Notes: generated by a model from the sequence alone, not told the origin. DNA of 64,000 nt from Mesostigma viride (GCA_009746045.1 RPFO01000156.1:2361588-2425587), one strand, 5' to 3'. Positions 1-11,995 are shown, numbered from the stretch's first letter. Translations and numbers: made by a program.

Positions 1-545
1 TGCAGCCCATGGCTGCCACATCTGCAGGAGGGGGGTCACGCGTGCTGCTCGATGGCCGAGGGAGCGGAAGGTTACTTCGGTTAGGGGGAAGGGGGCCCAG
101 AGGTCTTAATTCGAGGCAGCCGGCAGCACCCGAGGATCGAGGGAGAAGAGAGCACAGAGCTGAAGGCGGGGGCGAGGATAGCGGAGCAGGTTTTCAGGAT
201 CGATGGCGACAGCCGCAATCCGGCCGTTGGCACCCTCGCGGAGGCGGTTCTGGTAGCGGAGCTGCTTGCACACTGCCAGATCGAGGAGCGAGGCGGTGCG
301 ACCCATAAAACACGTGCTCCAGGATCTTGATTGGGGGCTGTTCAAAAAAGCTGGGCTGGCTGGCCGGTCAAAGTCTCGCTCAGTCAAGCTTGGTGCGCGT
401 CAGGCCGGCGACTGCGCCGTTGGGCTCAGGCCGGCCATGCATGCGCCGGCCGAGGGCGAGGCAAGCCCGGGCGTCGTGGGCCGGATCTGGGCGACCACCA
501 GTCAGCCATGGTCAGTTGGTCACGTGGCTGAATTAACGCCGTGAA
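1..545. other. GC-rich unannotated segment with an unrecognised minus-strand ORF
   Basis: This GC-rich stretch has an open frame on the minus strand (106-387) ending in a normal stop, and weaker frames on the plus strand. The minus-strand product is rich in Arg and Leu and matches no family I know. Its composition resembles the retroelement ORFs further right, so it may be the tail of another element. No splice or promoter evidence was seen. Confidence 0.25.
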
Positions 546-1785
546 AGCCGCACAGTCACGTACTAGGATGCTTCGCTAGGTCCTGAATTTTCCACGGACA
601 GGCCGGTCACTCGACGTACTGTCTTTGTATAATGGTATGCCTAGCTCGCATTTCCGATGAGATTAGGTAGCGTAGAACAGCGCTTGTAGGACATCTTTCC
701 CGATCCCACTCATGTAGACACCGCCCTTGGTCTGGGCAGCCCCCAGCAGCTTGGCCATGCAGCCAGCCAGGGCAGCAAATCCTGAAATGGCATGGCCCCA
801 TTAGGACAAAACCAGGAGGGCGGGTAGACCGGCTAGCCATTCAGCACACCGATCAGTTGCATGCTGGCCGACCTCGTGCTCATGGACCTCGTACCTGGAT
901 CCATAGTCCCATGCAGAAACAGGCTGCATCCTCTTGAAAGCAGTTGTGTCGCATGTAGGTCCGGGTCGCGCCACGTCGGTGCGGGGCATGCGCAAGTTTG
1001 CCAGCCTGATTGCGACGGGAAAACTAGGGGGCCCTAGCAGCCATAGGAGCCGAAGGTACGTGTCTACCTGGTTGGCCAGTCCCCCGGCAGGGCCCACATC
1101 GGTATTCACCTGGTCTTTGCGGACAAGCCATTTTACATTCCATGCACCCTTGCAGGAGGTAGCTTAGAATGTATTATAGGCTCATATGCCCCTTCTCTGG
1201 GCTATGTGCTACATATACTCCCAACGGAGTTATGTTCCTAATTAGTTAATTAACTAATTGCGGACAAGAATGGACGGCAAAGAGGCTGAGGCGGCGGTGT
1301 CGGATCCCGTGCATGTGGGTGACGTACAACTAAGGACTCAGGAGCTCGCAGTTAGAGCTCGGCCCGGGTGCATGCGGCGGTCTTGGTATATATAGTGGTT
1401 TGAGTGATTTCACTCTGCTGTAAGTAATTATATATTTTTAATATATAGTGGACTCCGAGGATGTGACGAAGCATTTTAGTAGTGATGGTACGTGCTGTCA
1501 AGCTGCTTAATTGCTCAGCGCCTGGTCCAGGGTCCACGCCTCACTGGCATTGAACCGTAAAGGATGCTGAGCTATAGGACAAGGGCCTCAACATGAACAG
1601 AATTCGCTTGCGCCGCTCACTCACTCAGGTAGTGACATGTCCAGAACCTGTCGAGCTAGGCGGTGGAGGGCCGTCGGCCAGGCCTGAGTGACCAAGCTAT
1701 ATAGATCGATGTCGTCGGCCGTGGAGGGGAGCGCCCACACTGGTCGCATGATGCGGAGAGAGATCGAGCTCTGTGGCCTGCCCAC
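546..1785. other. Intergenic, no gene recognised
   Basis: No coding potential was recognised. Near 1200-1262 a short segment with an inner CTCCCAACGGAG followed by TAATTAGTTAATTAAC looks like a decayed copy of the LINE-A 3' end described at 13385-13744. Confidence 0.4.
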
Positions 1786-1855
1786 TATTAACCCGTGTTT
1801 TTTTACAACGCGATATATCGCGTTGTAGGGTTAGAACGCGAAGTATCGCGTTGTA
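1786..1855. repeat. Palindromic repeat matching the LINE-C insertion flank
   Basis: The segment starts TTAACCCGTGTTTTTTTA and runs into a perfect palindrome centred on ACGCGATATATCGCGT (about 1803-1828), followed by a second shorter palindrome with AACGCGA and TCGCGTT arms. The reverse complement of the right flank of LINE-C (18546-18586) carries the same CCCGTGTTTTTTTA and AACGCGATATA words, so this looks like a relative of that insertion target without the element. Confidence 0.6.
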
Positions 1856-2049
1856 ATCTGACACGTGGCAAGCCTATTAAACATGCGATTTTTTGTCTGA
1901 AACTTTCAACGCAGGTCAGAAACATCTCACAGAATTCAAGAAAAAATCCTGGTATTTTTGGTATTTCTTTTGTGACAGCTGCAAACAAAAATGTACCACT
2001 GAAAAAATCAGGCATTTTCGCGGGACGAAGGTGTCAAAGATGACGGCAA

Positions 2050-2445
2050 TGGCGGCAGGTAGATCTCGCCAGTTTTTGCGCGAATTTCAGTGGCTGTTGG
2101 GTGGCACGACCATGATGATGCGTTCAAAGGTTGATACTGATGATTAGGTTTCTACGAGTTTGTTGAGGCACTGGTGCAAAGGAAACGTAGTTTTTTCCAG
2201 TTTCTCACCCAACTTTCATGTGGAAACCCTGGAAACCGACATACATATTATTACAGCAGGACTCGGGTCTGCTGCGGCACCGTGCTTGGTATTTCCATGG
2301 TGTTTCGACTTCTTAACACATGTTTATTCATTCCGAACGCCCGGACTCTCGGCTAAACCGAGATTTGGGCAGACTTTTATTGGGTAGCTCCGGGCATGAT
2401 GGTGCCTGCAAATAGCGTAAGGCGTACGTGACCGTCCTCCTGTTG
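2050..2445. other. Intergenic, no gene recognised
   Basis: Only short chance frames are visible. Nothing recognisable precedes the LINE-A tail that starts near 2446. Confidence 0.4.
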
Positions 2446-2525
2446 TGCACACACAGGGATTAAAAGCACTACGGTGCTCCGTGACTCCCCAACGGGAGCA
2501 CGAGTTTAATTAATTAATTAATTAC
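2446..2525 (+). mobile_element. 5'-truncated LINE-A 3' end (hairpin plus TTAA tail)
   Basis: It contains the last codons of a LINE reading frame (Cys-Thr-His-Arg-Asp-stop), then the hairpin with stems GTGCTCC and GGGAGCAC around CTCCCCAAC, then a run of TTAA units. The same order is found at 32765-32967, and the hairpin and tail recur at 13385-13744, where the element is bounded by a target-site duplication. Confidence 0.65.
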
Positions 2526-3392
2526 TACGTGACCGTGGCCGCTATTGCTACGGTATGCTGTATTTTCCTGAAAATGGCCTCTGCCACCGGCTCAATAGTG
2601 CTTGCAGGCGTAAGTATATTGGGTGTTTCTACCTAGTTTCTGCCAATTTTCCACTTATTTCTACCGACCTCTGCCCAGCCTCTCTAAGACTGCCATCCTA
2701 CTCGACATTGCTTGCATGTCAGCCATAGCAGGTTGCAGTTAGTTGTGCAGTATTTAGGTGCTGTATACGCCGTCAAGCCGTGCATATATCGTGAGGATTG
2801 GATGTTGATGGTTTATACTGCGTTGATTGTGCAAGAAGATCAGCTAGGTGCCCATAATCATGCATGGTGTATAATAACGTGTTGTTAGCATCTTGCCACC
2901 AATGATTTGCTAGCATGCATTCCAGCGTCATCTTTGCCTGCATGTAAGCTCATGGATCACTAAATGAAAGGCTAGCCAAGCCTTTCATTACACGTGCCTC
3001 GATCTTTCTTTCAGTATTGCACGCGTTATGGAATGAAAACCCAGCACCTCCCTTCCCACGAGGCATGTGCTCAACACGTTGTGTCAGAGAGTAGATGATG
3101 CTTTGGCTATGGCTGCCTGATTCAGTCATATTAGGTCATCCAGTCATGATGTTTGATGCATGTTTGATGCTGTATAACTTATACAACACCTATTTTCAAC
3201 GTTCTGACCCTCCAAGCTTACTATGGCCCCGTTTATGGGGCTCGTGTCATTGCTGATTGCGCCATGTTGTGAAGGGCTCTCATTTTTCCCACGTACTAGC
3301 TGCGTTGTACTGCGTTGTGTTTGTGATGCCAATGAAAAATAGCTCCAGCCAGTGGCCCAATGGGCCTGAGTTTTGTTCCACTTGAAGCCTGC
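2526..3392. other. Intergenic, no gene recognised
   Basis: No gene was recognised. A small hairpin with AATGAAAGGCT and AGCCTTTCATT arms lies at about 2964-2990. Confidence 0.4.
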
Positions 3393-3876
3393 ATATCAAA
3401 GAGACAACCAGCGCAGGCCAGAAATCGGGAGAATCCGGACCATGGTAGCTCGAGCCTGCCGTTATCTTTTCCGCGTTTTCGAGTCGTTCAGGATGATGAA
3501 GATGAATGGTGATGGAAATGTGTATCCTTGTGCATTGAAATTATGGCTGGCTTACGTGTGGAGCGACTAGATGACCTAGACGGTGGGGCCGGAAACAGCA
3601 TGCTTGATCAGGGCGTGTGTTTCTAGCCTAGCTGGCCGGGAGTGTCTAGTGGTGAGCACCAGTTGCTGCGATCGCTCTCCCACCATTTACGAGGAAATAC
3701 CCGCAAATGGAAAACCACTGAAAAGGTCTAGCTAGTCAGTCATCACGTTAGCCATGCCATGATTCCAAACGTCCAAGAACTGCACACGGTGCAAAGGCAA
3801 AAAGCCGGAGGACAGCACTTTCAAATGTGCTGCGGGAACCAAAAGCCCGCGGATGCCAGAAAACAGCGTGTTGCTC
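3393..3876 (-). mobile_element. Truncated copy of the Penelope-like element 3' region
   Basis: This block is nearly identical to 15933-16414, the part of the PLE downstream of its reverse-transcriptase frame. It begins at the same terminus (TATCAAAGAGACAACCAGCG on the plus strand), while the other end is a truncation. A shared 3' terminus with variable 5' truncation is what target-primed retroposition leaves. The short plus-strand frame at 3373-3570 is shared by both copies and is probably incidental. Confidence 0.75.
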
Positions 3877-5060
3877 ATATAGCTCGTACGTGCAAGAAGC
3901 CAGATTTTTTTCATGAACCACCAGGTTGGTCTGTACGCCGTACGGATGCGAAAAAATGCGGGATAAAGCATATTTTAGGCCTCCGCGTATTATACGCGTA
4001 CTTTACTTCAGACTACGTGCATGGTTTGGACTTAGAATTTTTCGGGGGTACCAGCGGGCAGCGGGCACTGGCGCGGTGCCCAGGTTCTGGGCGCGGCGCG
4101 CTCACTGCACAGTTGAGATTTTTACTACTAGAAGTAGATGCGTACAGTTCTTTTCATAAAGCGCAAGCCTTGCAAAATGTTTGGCCGGAAGGAGACAGCT
4201 AGGACTAGGTACATAACAGGAGCGGTGACATACAGCCATGCTATTTGGGGGCCCAATACCGCCACCGCCAGGTCGAAATGTCCGGCCCCCATATTGAACT
4301 CAGGGTCCAATGCCAACCGCCGGAATGAAACTTGCTGGCCCCCAGTATGCTAGCGCCCCCCTGGGGCGCCGCCACCGGTGCGCCGACAGCCGGCCCCCAT
4401 ATGCCCCCCCCCAACGCGCTGAATTCGTGTTCAGTGACCAGATCACACTTTGATCCGGGAGCAAAATGATTGGCTGTAAGTTAAGAACAAAAAACGAAAT
4501 TTTAGTATCTAAGTTCCGAAGCGCTTGCTGAATTTGCCCCCTTTCCAAGGCCCGCTGACAATACTTGAGAAATTCACCAATGAATGTTCGGTTTGAAACT
4601 GACCATGGATTGTTACTGGTGGATACACCTGGTGTTGCTCACGTCGGAAGCCCGAGGGCACTTTCCCCGCTGAAAGGTGTCCGCGGAAGCGTTTTGTAGC
4701 CAACGCGGAAGCGTGTGAAGACAACGCAGCAAGACCGCAACCTATCCACCCGCCGAAGTCCAAACACTGCAGACGAGCACTTGCCACGTGGCAAATCCCC
4801 TTTGGCAGTAGGCTCGCCATATGGGGGCCATGACCACCCGCCGGCAGGCTATTTCAGCCGCAGCCCCTATATTTATATAGGGGCCGGACCAATGCAGCCA
4901 CCGGCAGCCTTGGGGCCAGACCCTAGTACCCGTGAAATTTTGGCTGGGCATGTCACCCCTCCTTACATAACGCATAATAACAGTGTGCCAGCAAATGCCA
5001 GCTGTGCTTAGTACTGACGGTGTAATGCAATATAGCGACGACGAGGCCAGTGCGACTGTG
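3877..5060. other. Intergenic, no gene recognised
   Basis: Short frames only. There are several GC-rich direct and inverted words (GGCCGG and GGGGGCC types at 4230-4400 and 4800-4930), including a near-palindrome CCCCTATATTTATATAGGGG at about 4864-4883. These could be decayed DNA-transposon ends but are not assignable. Confidence 0.3.
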
Positions 5061-5065
5061 CGACA

Positions 5066-5728
5066 GTGTGCAGCCATTTTCGATTTGCAGCCATGAAGAA
5101 GAAAGGGCCTGAATGGGATTTGGTTCTCGAGAAGAAAGAAGCAGTCACAGATGCTGTTAGTAACAAAACGCAGTTTGTGTCGAATAAGTTCTGCTCATTT
5201 TGCAACAAGAAGTTCTCATACGGGGCGGGGGCAATCAGCGTATTCCGAGTCCGTGCACACTTTGCCGGAATCGCAGGGGAAGGGATGTTACCCTGCGACA
5301 AAATTCCACCGAATATCCGGAGCAGGTTTCTCAGGATTGCTAACAACAAGTTGCAGAAGTCAGACGCCAAGAAGCAGCACAATTTGAACAGGGCAATGGC
5401 GGAGATGGGAGGGGCTGCGCCGGCTGACTTGTCGTCGGTTCCCAGCAAAGGCCAGCTGAGCATCACCAAATGGCTGGTTCCCGTCGACGAGAAAGGTGTC
5501 CAGCTGCTGGCTGCCGAATTTTTTATCGAGAACGGCATTGCCTTCAATGCGGCTGAGAGCGCCTCTTTCAAGCAGATGGTGGCCGGCATGATCCAGTACA
5601 AAAGAGGGCACGTCGTCACCCCTCCTTCTCGGAAGTTGTGTCTTATGTCCTCTCATGCATTATATAGTGGATGGCTTTCCTTACAATCAATTAAGGGGAC
5701 TCGCACGTCCAAAAGCCTGAAAAACTGA
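5066..5728 (+). pseudogene. hAT-type transposase remnant (BED zinc finger and start of the catalytic region)
   Basis: The 220-codon frame begins with a BED-type zinc finger: Trp-Asp near residue 18, a Cys-x2-Cys (FCSFCNKKFS) near residue 43, then HFAGIAGEG and a third Cys. Near residues 160-190 it has the hAT pattern FFIENGIAFNAAES followed by a Pro-Ser-Arg. Known hAT transposases run 600-800 residues with a DDE/RNase H core and a C-terminal dimerisation domain; neither is present here. The frame loses similarity near 5640, so this is a 5' fragment or a domesticated BED protein. Terminal inverted repeats were not found. An alternative is a host BED-finger gene whose later exons I cannot recognise. 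Confidence 0.6.
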
Positions 5729-8600
5729 CTTTAATGAATATCAGTTCCAATGCACTTGGGAACCATCTAGTGATGATTGAGAACCATAAATATGATGTTT
5801 GGACATTCATGCCACCACTTGTTGGGGGTACTACCCCCAACCACGCACCGGTGGCGAGCTAAAAATAGAAAAAGACGCTATTTATGACATATTTTGCCCG
5901 AGACAAACCACTTATCCAAATGACCTGCCCATACATTCCTGCAAAGTTCCCCCACTTCTAAAAAATCTGGGCTATTCACATGGTCAAAATAATCACATTT
6001 GTTTGAGTTATTAATTTCCCCGCAAAATGGGTACTTTTTTGAGCAAAAAAAAAAATCAAATCATCAACACATCGAATGGGGTCATCTATACATGCGAAAT
6101 TCCACTGAGTGGGGGGAAACACAACCCCAAAGTTTGAGCTCATTCTGACAAGCGTAGCTCAAGTTATTGATTTTTCTGTGATGCCACCTGGGTAGACGCT
6201 AAAAGAGAATTGAGCTAGTGCTGAGCCAAAATGACATCTGTTTTGCTACCCTAGACACCCAAAAACATGCCCACTTTGATCACGGAGTGTGAGGAGGATG
6301 TCCGGAGCCTCATACGCCCCACCCCTCCATCGGCACAGCCAGCCTTGTGAGTCTACCCTTAACAACAAGGCTGGTAGGACGACACGCCTGAGCAGCATAT
6401 GTAATGCCTATCTATCTCAGGCTAATAATGTGTGATTTTGTGCCAACAACCAAGTTGTTTCACCCAACAACACATTAAAAACCCTCTTCCAAAATGCCCA
6501 ACAAGCCGGACACGTGGAGGACCACACACGCAGTATATAAAGAGAAAATAAGCTGCCTTTTATCCACCCATCCTGTGGCTAGCTGCTCTGGTTAGCATGA
6601 CAATTAAGGCTATCATTTACTCAGTGGGAAAGGTGAAGAGACCATTGGAACAACCTACCTGACGCATGTGCCACCAAAGCATTGTGTCCCACAAAATGCA
6701 CACTGCCTCCTTTCTAACAAGCACGAGCCACTTTCTTTATTAGGAGACAGCAGGTGCCAGCTCGTCAGTGTCTGGGGAAAATGATGCCGCTGCTTAGGAA
6801 GACCGCGTGAATTTCCTCGAACACAACTGTCTATAAAGCAAAAGAAATTTCAGAGAAGCATGGAAATAAAAGCATTACACCTTCCCGACAGGTTGCGTGC
6901 CACGCGCTGCAGAAAGCCAGCCATGTCACAGACGAACTTGCTAAAAGACATCCAGGAATCCAGCGATGCAGCGCCAGGACCCGCAACTTCCTGGCAGCAT
7001 CTGGCCGGAAAGAAGGCAAAAAGCTTACGCTCAACGAGCTAAGAAAGCAGGAAAACGCTAGATTAAGACGTTTAATACAAGAACGTACCATAACGGGCAT
7101 TTATTCGTGCCCAGGCGCGCAAGAAAGGCCACCCTTTCATGGAGAGGTTGGGCACACATCGCGCAGGCCTAATGTTATCTTACCGCAAAATGACGGGAAA
7201 GGTAAAGATAGCAGCGGGAATTTTTACGGCCTTAGAAACATCATTAAACTAGCTTTCCTTACGACCATCAAAACTGGCATGCAACAATCGACAATCACAC
7301 TGCGGCAGGCATCCATTAACTCTTAAACCGTTCTCGCGCCGTTTTCGTGGTACCAGTTGAAGTCCTACACTCTAACGGACTGAGTTTGTGCGCCTACCAG
7401 GCGCCGCGCCAATAATAATTTAACGGTCAAACCTGGGGGGATCGAAAGATCTAGACGTCAGCTTTCCGTAGAGCACTTCAGACCGTACTTTGGACACCTG
7501 GCCAGGGAGATATGCTTGAGCAAAGTTAGGGGGGTACCATGGTCCAACGGGACCGGCGTGCAGGAAAAATATTGACGCGCACGGCTATGGCGGTGCAAAG
7601 AACTGACTGGTACGAGAGAATGGCTTGACGTATTGGACTCAAAATTTTGTAGGCATGATTCTTAGATCCTAAAAATTGAATATCCTTAGCCATGGAAGGT
7701 TCGGAGGTACGTAGATGGGTCTCGGGGTGCTGGTCGGCGCAGCAAATGACGTTAGCGGCCAGGCAGTGATGGTGCGAGTGCTGCATGTTGCTAGGCCGAA
7801 TTTTCCCAGACATCTGCGTATCGATCAATTTAGTACGTTGTTCCCAACAAGATTTATTAATTAGCATTGGCAGCCAGTAAAGGCTCGAGGCTACGTCCAT
7901 TACTCTGGCGTGCTGGCTCGCGCAAGAAAGGTAATCTGCTGTACCGACCTGGTACGTTCTAGCCTCCAAGCGTGTTCTATTAGCCGTATATAGTTGTATT
8001 ATCGTTTAAAGCTAATATCAGAGTTATTACCGAGGGTTTGTGATTGTCTTTTTGTTGTTTTGCTGCCTCTACGCATCGGCTTGTCATGGTTGGGGGAATA
8101 CCATCAGGTCAAGCAGATTTTGGACCATGTTTGGTCACCGTTAGCTGATGCTGCAACGGAAATAGCGAGGTAACGATTGTTATCGGTCACTAATATGGTA
8201 ACGTTGATTACCCAATGCTTTTCCTTGGTCAAGCACCCCGAGACAAGTTCTTTTCTGACCAGTGTTAGGCGTGGCTTCTTGTTTTGCTGGCCAACGCCCA
8301 CCTTCTTTTTTTGCATCCATTGCATGTGAAAATCGTGGAGATACCCATAACCTGTTTGCATGGGAGCATTATACCAACTTATTCCTATTGTTTTATTCAT
8401 TGTTTCCAAGAACATAGAGGTGTTTTGTCGTTCATTGGGTGTGTTAGTGATGTAGCTCCTTGCCACCCTTTGTACGCGCGCTTTAGGCCTTGATATGAGC
8501 CTTACACCTATTGTATAGCATGAGCTTGTGTCTTATATGCTGGACATGGTGTTGGCATTGCTTTTGTGGCCATCTAGTTGTTGTTTTGTGCCACTTTGGG
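5729..8600. other. Long intergenic region, no gene recognised
   Basis: No frame has recognisable similarity. The sequence is of moderate GC content with poly-A runs and no arrays. The minus-strand frame at 7526-7969 (147 codons) has no family resemblance and no splice support. Confidence 0.4.
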
Positions 8601-8622
8601 ATAGGAAACCTATACGGCAGTT

Positions 8623-8688
8623 CTAGCAACCGTCCCAAAATAGCTTGCACCGTTATAACGGTCTGAGCTATTTTGGGCTGTTTGCTAG
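8623..8688. repeat. 66-bp nested palindrome
   Basis: Three nested inverted repeats share one centre: outer CTAGCAA (8623-8629) with TTGCTAG (8682-8688), middle CCCAAAATAGCT (8634-8645) with AGCTATTTTGGG (8666-8677), and inner CCGTTATAACGG (8650-8661). Short internal loops of 4 bases separate them. It could be a MITE remnant, a structured RNA or a cruciform site. Confidence 0.8.
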
Positions 8689-8699
8689 CTAGCATGTGC

Positions 8700-9443
8700 A
8701 GTTCTGTGACATTTCATGCTGTGAATGCATTGATGGCATGCCTGTGATTCTAATAAACTGCCTTTAAAAGGCCAGGGCCACCTGATTTGTGTAAATGGTC
8801 TATAATGCATTATATATGTCTCCAACCCCATGTGCACCGTACCCCCCTGGGGGGGGTGCTATTTATAGCATGCATGGGGCATAGATATGTGACCAACCAA
8901 ATTTCCCAAACATTATTTGATATAAAAGCATGCTTGGTTCCAAGGGTGGGCCAGAAAATGTTATTTGGCTAGTTACTCTCAGGCGCACAAAGATACCCAA
9001 ACTCAGTCCGTTTCGGTGGTTCCAGTCCAGACGGTTGAATTTCATCCCAACAGAAATTCAGGCCGGACCCCCCCTGCCGATGGCAAAGAAAAAAAGCCCG
9101 CGACATTATAGATCGCAACCATCCCACCATAAATTAGAATCAGTAGCTAATTTTCTCCAACAATCGAGCATTTTTTCTGCTTTCCGCGGGCCAGATTTGT
9201 CACGTTTCGTCTAAAAGCAGTCGCCATGGCCACTTCCGCAAGGGGTGCGCGCACCGTGCACCCACTTTTCACGGTACGGAGGGTACCGCGGAATTTTTTT
9301 GGCGCGGAAAATATTCGCCGCGCCGATTCCCCTTAATTGATTCCTTACTATTCCCGTTGCAGCCTGCTCCCCCCTGCATTTAACAAATCATAATCAGATA
9401 GTCGATTCCAGGGCATAAATGGAAGATGTTAATAAATAAGCAT
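8700..9443. other. Intergenic, no gene recognised
   Basis: No gene or element was recognised between the nested palindrome and the tandem duplication starting at 9444. Confidence 0.4.
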
Positions 9444-10022
9444 TTCATGTCCCACGTAGCTCCCACAAAAACCAGCATCTTCATTAAAAACAATAAGTGG
9501 AAGCATACATGTGACACGTTTGACATGCCCGGAGGCACGCCGTTCAAGGCCCTTCATGAAGTACGTTGCCCTAGAGGCAACCAAGACAAGGGTGGGTGGG
9601 TGGGGAGCAAAGAAAGAGGCCGACAAAACCAGCCAGAGCGGCTTTTAGTCGCAAAACCTCCCTTATCCCTAGCTAACTGACGTCATTAAACCCTTATGTT
9701 CAGTGATGCTAGTAAGACGCTAACCGTACAGACCGGGGGTAGAATATCCTGAATCTGCACGGCTAGTATTAAATAATGCGTAGGTTGTTCTTTTCAGGGG
9801 CACTGCACCTCACGCCCCGTTCCGCCCGGGTATAATCAACCCAAGCGCGGAACGCACATTTTATTTAATTCATTTTTCAACCATGCACTATACTGCATCT
9901 ACTAATCACAAAAGCTCTAGCCAAACAGCTACGAGAAAACACTACGACCTATAAGCCGCTCATCCAGCGGCCTCTTGTTCCCGCATTCACGTATAGAAGA
10001 AACTCCGTTCAAAGAACCCCGA
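9444..10022. repeat. Copy 1 of a recent tandem duplication
   Basis: Block A (9444-9571) and block L (9605-10022) recur in the same order as 10023-10150 and 10987-11403. The L copies differ by only about two changes in 418 bp, so the duplication is very recent. Copy 1 has just 33 bp between A and L; copy 2 has 836 bp there. Confidence 0.85.
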
Positions 10023-11403
10023 TTCATGTCCCACGTAGCTCCCACAAAAACCAGCATCTTCATTAAAAACAATAAGTGGAAGCATACATGTGACACGTTT
10101 GACATGCCCGGAGGCACGCCGTTCAAGGCCCTTCATGAAGTACGTTGCCCAATCACCCCCCCCTGGCTTTCCCTTGAAGCCGCACTCCACCTTGCTCGTT
10201 GTCACAAGTGACCGCCCTGCCGCAAAACGGGAGCCCCCCCACATCGGGAGGCGTGTGCCCGGCGGCTGTGGATGCATGGCCAGGCCCAAAAAGGCCCAGC
10301 GCATTTGCACTGCGATTGCGCACGGCCAGCCTATCATGAACCCTCTCGGGGCCCCGAGTCGGTACCGCTATGGCCGTCTCCCCATAGACCCGGGGTGCTT
10401 CGAGAAAAAACGTGGACCTAGCCCAGGCCCCGCCAGCCCGGATGCCCGAGGCCACAGCCCCAGGCACCTGGCTGAACGAGAGTCCGTTCAGCCAAGACCG
10501 CATTCCCCCCCGAGGTTTCTATGCGTGGGGAAAAAATTTCTAGCTTAGGCGCTTTTCCCATCGCCGTCCCCAGCCCCAACCACCCCCCCTCGGCGGAAGG
10601 CAATTGCAAAGTTTGCTGGCCAGCAGCAATTTCCGAAGAAAAAGCCTCAGGCCGCGGACCGAGACACGGGTCGCCAGTGCCAGCCATCCGGCTCCAACCC
10701 GGGGTGCAAGCATCCCCAGGTACGGAGCACCAGCTCGCGCACTGGGCCGACCAAGCGACAGTTGAGCACCTGTCACGGCACCCGGCCCACCAAAGACCCC
10801 AAGCTGGGGAAAAGGTGCGGACCGGAGGTAATCATTTTCTTTTCTTTTAGTTAACCGGCCGAGGAACTACGCCTGGCCGGTTAACAACTGGAAGTCTCAC
10901 CACTGGCCAAGTGGCCGGTGCAACCAGTGCTTTTGGGATTTTGCTCCGCAGCACCCATAGCTGCGGCTGCCGCCGCAACGACAACGAGCAAAGAAAGAGG
11001 CCGACAAAACCAGCCAGAGCGGCTTTTAGTCGCAAAACCTCCCTTATCCCTAGCTAACTGACGTCATTAAACCCTTATGTTCAGTGATGCTAGTAAGACG
11101 CTAACCGTACAGACCGGGGGTAGAATATCCCGAATCTGCACGGCTAGTATTAAATAATGCGTAGGTTGTTCTTTTCAGGGGCACTGCACCTCACGCCCCG
11201 TTCCGCCCGGGTATAATCAACCCAAGCGCGGAACGCACATTTTATTTAATTCATTTTTCAACCATGCACTATACTGCATCTACTAATCACAAAAGCTCTA
11301 GCCAAACAGCTACGAGAAAACACTACGACCTATAAGCCGCTCATCCAGCGGCCTCTTGTTCCCGCATTCACGTATAGAAGAAACTCCGTTCAAAGAACCC
11401 CGA
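10023..11403. repeat. Copy 2 of the tandem duplication, with a private 836-bp segment
   Basis: It abuts copy 1 directly. Between its A block (10023-10150) and L block (10987-11403) lies a GC-rich 836-bp segment that copy 1 lacks, so either copy 2 gained an insertion or copy 1 lost the segment. The segment has open frames on both strands (for example 10090-10548 plus and 10153-10503 minus) with no recognised family. Confidence 0.8.
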
Positions 11404-11627
11404 ATACACCAAGTTTCAGTTGCAATAACTGCATGACCATCATCAAGGATCGAGCGTGCTAATTGGGTGACTGACAATTGGACCACAAAAACTGTCGCGT
11501 ATTTTACCGCCACGTATTTTACACCGGCCCCCCACGTATAATACGCGTATTTTAGGTCCGCGTACTATACCCCGCACACGTATTTGCCAACCCGGATGAA
11601 CCATTTGTGAATAAGCACATTTCTGCC

Positions 11628-11652
11628 CTGCGCTGGTTAATTGTCTCCTTGA
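11628..11652 (+). mobile_element. Minimal PLE 3'-end fragment
   Basis: CCTGCGCTGG...GTCTCCTTGA is the reverse complement of the PLE terminus seen at 3393 and 15933. It stops exactly where the left arm of the foldback begins. Confidence 0.5.
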
Positions 11653-11995
11653 CATGACTTGTGACCTAGGGTCAACAAATCGCGGTCATGGTCAGACCCC
11701 CCTGTATTCAAACCAGTGTATCTCTCCAATGAATTAGCATGTTGTAGTAGGTCTGAGTAGCTCAAAAACAACTTTGATTTATGGGCTTTCAGGAAAGTAT
11801 ATACATGACCATGAAAAAAGTTTTTCCTTAGGTGCAATTAATTAATTAATTAATTAATTAATTAAATCAAAGTTGTTTTTGAGCTACTCAGACCTACTAC
11901 AACATGCTAATTCATTAATTGGGGAGATACACTGGTTTAAATACAGGGGGGTCTGACCATGACCGCGATTTGTTGACCCTAGGTCACAAGTCATG
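11653..11995. repeat. Foldback: about 130-bp inverted arms with an 81-bp loop
   Basis: The left arm (11653-11781) is the near-perfect reverse complement of the right arm (11863-11995), with one short indel and a few substitutions. The loop contains a run of TTAA units like the LINE tails. The right arm runs directly into the TTAA tail of LINE-B. A transcript would form a long hairpin. It may be a foldback element or an inverted duplication made during retroelement insertion. Confidence 0.85.

Noticed and set aside
3759-4202. 147-codon ORF as a gene
   Set aside because: Its first third lies in the PLE 3'-region repeat and the remainder has no similarity to the PLE copy or to any family.
9605-11403. 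LTR-retrotransposon with 418-bp LTRs
   Set aside because: The repeats lack TG...CA ends, a second repeated block lies outside them in the same order, and no element genes lie between; a tandem duplication explains everything.
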